Made by a program: the position numbers and the translations under genes. Below the pieces are notes generated by a model. The model was not told where the DNA came from. It made no database searches and saw nothing but the letters and a program-made list of their open reading frames with translations. Below, one piece after another: positions 7,693 through 12,297 of a DNA stretch of 12,297 nucleotides (positions within the stretch are counted from its first letter, which is position 1; each line of letters starts with the position of its first letter). Origin of the DNA: Pseudomonadota bacterium (lineage in GTDB: Bacteria > Pseudomonadota > Alphaproteobacteria > Rhodospirillales > Rhodospirillaceae); NCBI GenBank assembly GCA_023396465.1, contig JAEWWF010000382.1, positions 1-12,297 on the forward strand, read 5' to 3'.

Positions 7693-10490
7693 CCCCCGAT
7701 CTTCGTCCCGCCGATCTTCGTCCCGCCGACCTTCGTCCCGCGGACATCCGTCCGGTGGATCTGACGGCGACGGTGCCGGTCTCCTTCACCCTCAACGGCC
7801 GCCCGGTGACGTTGCAGGTGGAGCCCATGCGCCGCCTGACCCTGGTGTTGCGCGAGCAGATGGGTCTGACCGGCACCAAGGTCGGCTGCGACGCCGGCGA
7901 TTGCGGCGCCTGCACCGTGCTGCTGGATGACGAGCCGGTGTGCGCCTGCATGGTCCAGGCCGGGCGCCTGGAGGGCTGCCGCGTCGAGACGGTGGAAGGG
8001 CTGTCCGAGGATGGCACGCCGCACCGCCTGCAACAGTCCTTTCTGCGCCATGGCGCCGCCCAGTGCGGCATCTGCACCCCCGGCATGCTGATGGCGGCGA
8101 CGGCGCTGCTGCGGCGATGTCCGCACCCGACCGAGGCGCAGGTGAAGGATGCCCTCGGCGGTGTGCTGTGCCGCTGTACCGGCTATGCCAAGATCATCCA
8201 GGCCGTCATGCACGCCAACGACCCGCTGCCCGAGGCGGTGACGGCGGCGGCGGGAGCAGCGGTCGGCAGCCGCCTCGACCGCCTGGACGGGCTGCCCAAG
8301 GTGCTCGGCACCGACGTGTTCGGCGCCGATGCCTGGCCGGCGGGCAGTCTGCTGGTGCGGGTGATCCGCAGCCCGCACCACCGCGCCCGCTTCCGCCTCG
8401 GCGACATCGACGCCTTCGTTCGCGCCCATCCCGGTGTCGAGGCGGTGCTGACCGCCGCCGATATCCCCGGCCGCAACCTGTTCGGCGTCATCCCGCCGCT
8501 GGCCGATCAGCCGGTGTTCGCCATCGACGAATGCCGCTTCAAGGGCGAGGCGGTGGCCGCCGTGGTGGGCGAGGAAACGGCGCTGCGCCATCTCGACCTC
8601 GCCGCCTTCCCGGTGGAGTGGGACGCCCTGCCCGCCGTGCTCACCCCGCCCGAGGCGCTGGCCGAGGGGGCGCCGGCCGTTCATGCGGCGCGGGCCGGCA
8701 ACGTGCTGGTGCGCGGCCTCGTCCGCCATGGCGACCCGCAGGTCGCCATGCCCTCCGCCCATGCGGTGGTGGAGGGAACCTATTCCACCGGCTTCATCGA
8801 ACACGCCTACATCGAGCCGGAAGCGGGCTGGGCGCGGCGGGTCGGCGACCGCGTCGAGATCGCTGCCTGCACCCAGGCGCCCTACATGGACCGCGACGAC
8901 ATGGCGGCCATTCTGGGCCTGGAGCCGGAAGCGGTGCGCATCCTGCCGACGGCCGTCGGCGGCGGCTTCGGCAGCAAACTCGACCTGTCCTTGCAGCCCT
9001 ACATCGCGCTGGCGGCGTGGAAGACCGGCAAGCCGGCCCGCATGGTCTACAGCCGCGGCGAGAGCATGGCGACCACCACCAAGCGCCACCCGTCCGCCAT
9101 CACCGCCCGCATCGGCGCCGATGCCGAGGGACGGCTGGTGGCCATGGAGTTCGACGGCGTGTTCAACACCGGCGCCTATGCCTCGTGGGGGCCGACGGTC
9201 GCCAACCGGGTGCCGGTCCACGCCAGCGGTCCTTACCGCCATCCCAACTACGAGGCGCGGTCGCTCGCCGTCCACACCCACACCGCCCCGGCGGGCGCCT
9301 TCCGTGGCTTCGGCGTGCCGCAGTCGGCGGTGGCGCAGGAAACCCTGTTCGACGAGCTGGCCGACCGGCTGGGCCTCGACCGCCTGGACTTCCGCCTGCG
9401 CAACGCCCTGGACAACGGCCTGCCCACCGTCACCGGCCAAGTGTTCAGCCAGGGTGTGGGTATCAAACGCTGTTTCGAGGCGCTGCGGCAGCCGTGGCAG
9501 CAGGCCCGCGCCGCCGCCGCCGCCTTCAACGCCGCCTCCGACGGGCGGATGCGGCGTGGCGTCGGCATCGCCGGCATGTGGTACGGCTGCGGCAATACCT
9601 CGCTGCCCAACCCGTCGACCATCCGCGTCGGCCTCACCGCCGAGGGCCGCCTCGTGCTGCATCAGGGGGCGGTGGACATCGGCCAGGGCTCCAACACGGT
9701 GATCGCCCAGATCTGCGCCGACGCTCTCGGCCTGCCGGTGGCGCAGATGAGCCTGCTCGGCGCCGATACCGACCTGACGCCCGATGCCGGCAAGACCTCG
9801 GCCTCGCGCCAGACCTTCGTGTCGGGCAAGGCGGCCTTCCTGGCCGGCAAGGCGCTGCGCGATCAGATCCTGCTGCGCCTCAACGCCGCCCCCGATGCCC
9901 GGCTGGTGCTCGACGGCCCTTGCCTGCGGGCCGGCGACCGGGTGCTTGATCTGCGCACCCTGACGGCCGATGCCCATCGCTACGTGCTGGCGGCGGAGGA
10001 GACCTTCGATCCGCCGACCTCGCCGCTCGACGCCAACGGCCAGGGCGAGCCCTATGCCGCCTTCGGCTGGGGCGCCCATGTCGCCGAGGTGGAGGTGGAT
10101 GTCGAGCTTGGCCGCGTCTTCGTGCGCCGGCTGGTCTGCGCCCACGATGTCGGCCGCGCCATCAACCCGACCCTCATCGAAGGGCAGGTGGAGGGCGGCG
10201 CGGCGCAGGGCCTCGGCCTCGCGCTGATGGAGGAGTTCATCCCCGGCCGCACCGAGAATCTGCACGATTATTTGATACCGACCGTCGGCGACGTGCCCGA
10301 GGTCCGCACCATCCTCATCGAGGATGCCGACACCCATGGCCCGTTCGGCGCCAAGGGCATCGGCGAGCAGGTGCTGATCCCGACCGCGCCGGCCATCCTG
10401 AATGCCATCCGCGACGCCACCGGCGTGCTGGTGCGCGACCTGCCGGTGACGCCGGACAGGTTGCGCCGGGCGCTGCGTGAAAAGGGGTAA
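7689..10490 (+). CDS. Fused [2Fe-2S]/molybdopterin subunit of a molybdenum hydroxylase (probable nicotinate dehydrogenase)
   Basis: This 933-residue protein joins the small iron-sulfur subunit to the large molybdenum subunit of a xanthine dehydrogenase-family enzyme. A plant-type [2Fe-2S] site is formed by Cys67, Cys72, Cys75 and Cys87. The second cluster uses Cys126, Cys129, Cys161 and Cys163 (CGIC, CRC). The molybdopterin part starts near residue 195, with GGGFGSK (424-430), AFRGFGVPQSA (537-547), DIGQGSNT, and the catalytic glutamate in GAKGIGEQ (Glu893). It would hydroxylate a heterocycle, here probably nicotinate at C6. The domain order resembles Desulfovibrio gigas aldehyde oxidoreductase, but a separate FAD gene precedes it. 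E. barkeri spreads these functions over NdhS, NdhL and NdhM. GAGGAGG (7675-7681) seven bases before the ATG supports this start, so the DLRPA repeats (residues 4-23) are translated. Whether it carries the labile selenium of the E. barkeri enzyme cannot be seen. Confidence 0.87.
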   Translation: MTPDLRPADLRPADLRPADIRPVDLTATVPVSFTLNGRPVTLQVEPMRRLTLVLREQMGLTGTKVGCDAGDCGACTVLLDDEPVCACMVQAGRLEGCRVETVEGLSEDGTPHRLQQSFLRHGAAQCGICTPGMLMAATALLRRCPHPTEAQVKDALGGVLCRCTGYAKIIQAVMHANDPLPEAVTAAAGAAVGSRLDRLDGLPKVLGTDVFGADAWPAGSLLVRVIRSPHHRARFRLGDIDAFVRAHPGVEAVLTAADIPGRNLFGVIPPLADQPVFAIDECRFKGEAVAAVVGEETALRHLDLAAFPVEWDALPAVLTPPEALAEGAPAVHAARAGNVLVRGLVRHGDPQVAMPSAHAVVEGTYSTGFIEHAYIEPEAGWARRVGDRVEIAACTQAPYMDRDDMAAILGLEPEAVRILPTAVGGGFGSKLDLSLQPYIALAAWKTGKPARMVYSRGESMATTTKRHPSAITARIGADAEGRLVAMEFDGVFNTGAYASWGPTVANRVPVHASGPYRHPNYEARSLAVHTHTAPAGAFRGFGVPQSAVAQETLFDELADRLGLDRLDFRLRNALDNGLPTVTGQVFSQGVGIKRCFEALRQPWQQARAAAAAFNAASDGRMRRGVGIAGMWYGCGNTSLPNPSTIRVGLTAEGRLVLHQGAVDIGQGSNTVIAQICADALGLPVAQMSLLGADTDLTPDAGKTSASRQTFVSGKAAFLAGKALRDQILLRLNAAPDARLVLDGPCLRAGDRVLDLRTLTADAHRYVLAAEETFDPPTSPLDANGQGEPYAAFGWGAHVAEVEVDVELGRVFVRRLVCAHDVGRAINPTLIEGQVEGGAAQGLGLALMEEFIPGRTENLHDYLIPTVGDVPEVRTILIEDADTHGPFGAKGIGEQVLIPTAPAILNAIRDATGVLVRDLPVTPDRLRRALREKG
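7698..7757 (+). repeat. Four 15-bp tandem repeats encoding DLRPA/DIRPV at the hydroxylase N-terminus
   Basis: Units at 7698-7712 and 7713-7727 are identical (GATCTTCGTCCCGCC). The third (7728-7742) differs at two bases, and the fourth (7743-7757) is diverged and encodes DIRPV. The repeats lie between the start codon and the first conserved strand of the ferredoxin domain, in frame, and add an extension of about 20 residues. Unit length is a multiple of three, so copy-number changes would keep the frame. Confidence 0.85.
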
Positions 10491-10494
10491 CGCC

Positions 10495-11994
10495 ATGTCC
10501 GTCACCACCACCGCCCCGCCGACCGCGCCGGTCACCGACGCCTCCGGCAAGATCCGCTGCGATGCCTGCCCGGTCATGTGCTACATCGCCGACGGCAAAT
10601 CCGGCGCTTGCGACCGCTATGCCAACGTCGGCGGCGAGTTGACCCGCGTCGATCCGTTGGTGGTGCTGGAAGGCACCCTGGAGAAGGGCGAGCAGGTGGT
10701 GCCCTTCATGGCCGCCGGCACCGACTGGGACGGCGATCTGGTCAACCCCGGCGACCGCTTCGTCACCGCCGTCGGCGCCGGCACCACGTACCCGGATTAC
10801 AAGCCAGCGCCCTTCATCGTCTCCAGCGAGGCCGACGGCGTCGACATGGTGACGGTGGTGACGGAAGGCATCTTCAGCTACTGCGGCGCCAAGCTGAAGA
10901 TCGACACCGACCGCCACCTCGGCCCCGAGCGCGCCCTGGTGCGGTTCAAGGGCGAGCCGGTGGGCCACGTCACCACCGGCGAATACGGCTCGCAGATGTT
11001 GTCCGTCGGCGGCGTCAACCACCTGACCGGCGGCAGCAAGAAGGAAGGCCGCATGACCTGTCAGGCCATCCTCGACCTGTGCAATCGGCAGGCGGTGGAA
11101 CTGACCATCGACGACGGCGCCGCCGTCATCGTGCAGGCCGGCAAGGCGCCCATCGTCGACGGCGAGCCGGAAACCCGCATGCGCGTCGGCTGCGGCTCGG
11201 CCACCATCGGCATGTTCGCCCGCCAGTGGTTCGACCATGTGGACGAGGTGGTGGTGGTCGACGACCACATCACCGGCGTGCTGTCGGAGCATCAGGCCGG
11301 CAAGGTGCTGGGGGTGCAGCCGACCGGCATCAGTATCAAGGGCCGCCGCTCCACCCCCGGCCGCTACTTCCAGGTGGCGGAGCCGGGTACCGGCTGGGGC
11401 GGCACCGACATTTCCGACCCGCTGACCATCCTCGGCGACTTCAGCGCCAAGGAGGCGCGGCCGGGCCTGACGCTGCTCATGGTCTCCACCACCGGCGACC
11501 ATGCCGCCTTCTTCGTGCTGGACGAGGCGCTGAAGCCGGTGCCGGCGCCCATGCCGGAGCCCCTGCGCCTGACCGTCGAGCGCATCCAGGAGAATTGCGA
11601 ACCGGCGCTATGCTCCGTCGTCTTCATCGGTGGGGCCGGCGGCTCGCTGCGGGCGGGGGTGACGGAGAACCCGGTGAAGCTCACCAAATCGGTGAAGGAC
11701 ACCCTGACCTATGTGTCGAGCGGCGGCGCCCCGGTCTACGTCTGGCCAGGCGGCGGCATCACCTTCATGGTGGACGTGACGCGCATGCCGGAGAACTCCT
11801 TCGGCTACGTGCCGACGCCGGCCATCGTGGCCCCCATCGAGTTCACCATGCGGCTGGACGATTACCGCACCCTCGGCGGTCACATGGACTCGGTGGTGCC
11901 GCTGGAGCGGGTGCGCGACGTGGCGCGCAAGCGTAACCTGTTCGCCAGCGCCACCAATCCGTGGCCCATGAACCGCACCAACTTCCGCTGGTAA
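10495..11994 (+). CDS. hnr: 6-hydroxynicotinate reductase (ferredoxin-dependent iron-sulfur flavoprotein)
   Basis: This 499-residue protein is recognised as the Hnr family. In E. barkeri the enzyme reduces 6-hydroxynicotinate with reduced ferredoxin to 1,4,5,6-tetrahydro-6-oxonicotinate, and contains covalent flavin plus [2Fe-2S] and [4Fe-4S] clusters. Near the N-terminus four cysteines (22, 25, 29, 39; C-x2-C-x3-C-x9-C) form a likely cluster site. Further cysteines are at 130, 189, 196, 233, 368 and 373, ten in all. A GSAT sequence (234-237) resembles the core of flavin-attachment motifs made by ApbE-type transferases. The ATG lies 4 bases after the hydroxylase stop with AAGGGG in front; a GTG 18 bases upstream would overlap that gene and has no better ribosome site. 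Gene order with the hydroxylase and enamidase supports the assignment. Substrate specificity for a related N-heterocycle cannot be ruled out. Confidence 0.85.
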   Translation: MSVTTTAPPTAPVTDASGKIRCDACPVMCYIADGKSGACDRYANVGGELTRVDPLVVLEGTLEKGEQVVPFMAAGTDWDGDLVNPGDRFVTAVGAGTTYPDYKPAPFIVSSEADGVDMVTVVTEGIFSYCGAKLKIDTDRHLGPERALVRFKGEPVGHVTTGEYGSQMLSVGGVNHLTGGSKKEGRMTCQAILDLCNRQAVELTIDDGAAVIVQAGKAPIVDGEPETRMRVGCGSATIGMFARQWFDHVDEVVVVDDHITGVLSEHQAGKVLGVQPTGISIKGRRSTPGRYFQVAEPGTGWGGTDISDPLTILGDFSAKEARPGLTLLMVSTTGDHAAFFVLDEALKPVPAPMPEPLRLTVERIQENCEPALCSVVFIGGAGGSLRAGVTENPVKLTKSVKDTLTYVSSGGAPVYVWPGGGITFMVDVTRMPENSFGYVPTPAIVAPIEFTMRLDDYRTLGGHMDSVVPLERVRDVARKRNLFASATNPWPMNRTNFRW

Positions 11995-12014
11995 CCGACC
12001 AGGAGGGGTAACGC

Positions 12015-12297
12015 ATGCAGACCGCATCCCACCGCCTGTTGCCCGATGGCCGCCGCCTGCACCTGCACCACGGCCCCATCGACCTGATCGTCGAGGCCGA
12101 GGGGCCGGCGGCGGAGGTGCGGGCCGCCCATGAACAGGCGGTGGCGCGGTTCCAGACCGTGCTGACCGAGCTGGTGGCGGAACTGCCGTTGCTGCGCCGG
12201 GCGGTGACGGGCGGCGCCTGCCCGCTGACCGGGCCGGTGGCGCGGCGTATGGGGGCGGCGGTGCGGCCGCACCGGCCGGCTTTCGTCACCCCCATGG
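12015..12297 (+). CDS. UPF0280 family protein (ApbE-like), N-terminal part, runs off the window
   Basis: Ninety-four codons are present before the right edge. The sequence follows the UPF0280 pattern of proteobacteria: RLLPDGRRLHLHHGPIDLIV, then AEGP, then ELVAELPLLRR, then GPVARRM and FVTPM at the edge. UPF0280 proteins share the fold of ApbE, the FAD:protein FMN transferase, but their biochemical function is not established as far as I know. The ATG has AGGAGG (12001-12006) eight bases upstream, and the gene starts 20 bases after the hnr stop, so it is very likely co-transcribed. Because Hnr of E. barkeri has a covalently bound flavin, this gene is a plausible Hnr flavin transferase; that is inference. 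Only the N-terminal third or so is visible, so the catalytic region cannot be judged. Confidence 0.82.
   Translation, partial: MQTASHRLLPDGRRLHLHHGPIDLIVEAEGPAAEVRAAHEQAVARFQTVLTELVAELPLLRRAVTGGACPLTGPVARRMGAAVRPHRPAFVTPM

Noticed and set aside
10477..10479. GTG as the start of hnr
   Set aside because: It overlaps the upstream gene. The ATG at 10495 has AAGGGG at good spacing and sits just after the upstream stop.
6847..10490. Xanthine dehydrogenase as the specific identity of the molybdenum hydroxylase
   Set aside because: Family motifs alone would allow it, but flanking ena and hnr point to an N-heterocycle such as nicotinate, and no purine genes are nearby. It remains a formal alternative.
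7623..10577. 984-codon open frame on the minus strand opposite the molybdenum subunit gene
   Set aside because: The translation is low-complexity, rich in His, Gly, Arg, Ala and Gln, with no recognisable domain. The plus-strand frame has full family motifs. Long antisense frames are expected in GC-rich coding DNA.

Overview
The window is GC-rich with high third-position GC. It reads as the chromosome of an alphaproteobacterium, most likely a Rhodospirillales relative of the Azospirillum/Magnetospirillum type. That placement is an inference from gene style (RTX repeats of the LYGN kind, KorAB with a fused alpha-gamma subunit, a UPF0280 protein beside a 6-hydroxynicotinate reductase) and base composition; no rRNA or other taxonomic marker is present.

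Layout. Bases 1-2247 (+) hold the 3' part of a large secreted RTX-type calcium-binding protein whose start lies outside the window. It converges on korB and korA, two minus-strand genes (2290-5234) for a 2-oxoacid (probably 2-oxoglutarate):ferredoxin oxidoreductase. A 274-bp divergent intergenic region (5235-5508) separates korA from a plus-strand cluster that runs to the right edge: an enamidase (ena), an FAD subunit of a molybdenum hydroxylase, a fused [2Fe-2S]/molybdopterin subunit of the same hydroxylase, a 6-hydroxynicotinate reductase (hnr), and the start of a UPF0280 (ApbE-like) gene.

How the genes fit together. The plus-strand cluster encodes the first three steps of the reductive nicotinate pathway known from Eubacterium barkeri. 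A molybdenum hydroxylase converts nicotinate to 6-hydroxynicotinate. Hnr reduces this with ferredoxin to 1,4,5,6-tetrahydro-6-oxonicotinate. Enamidase opens the ring to 2-formylglutarate and ammonia. KorAB, divergently transcribed next door, makes reduced ferredoxin from a 2-oxoacid and is a natural electron source for Hnr. E. barkeri Hnr carries a covalent flavin, so the ApbE-like UPF0280 gene directly after hnr is a good candidate for the enzyme that attaches it. The downstream pathway genes, a regulator, a transporter and a ferredoxin are not in the window.

The most interesting points are the proposed UPF0280-Hnr maturation pair, the KorAB-Hnr electron supply, the hydroxylase fusion with its DLRPA-repeat N-terminus, and a possible shared operator motif in the divergent intergenic region. 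Substrate assignments rest on remembered family sequences and gene context, not on a database search.
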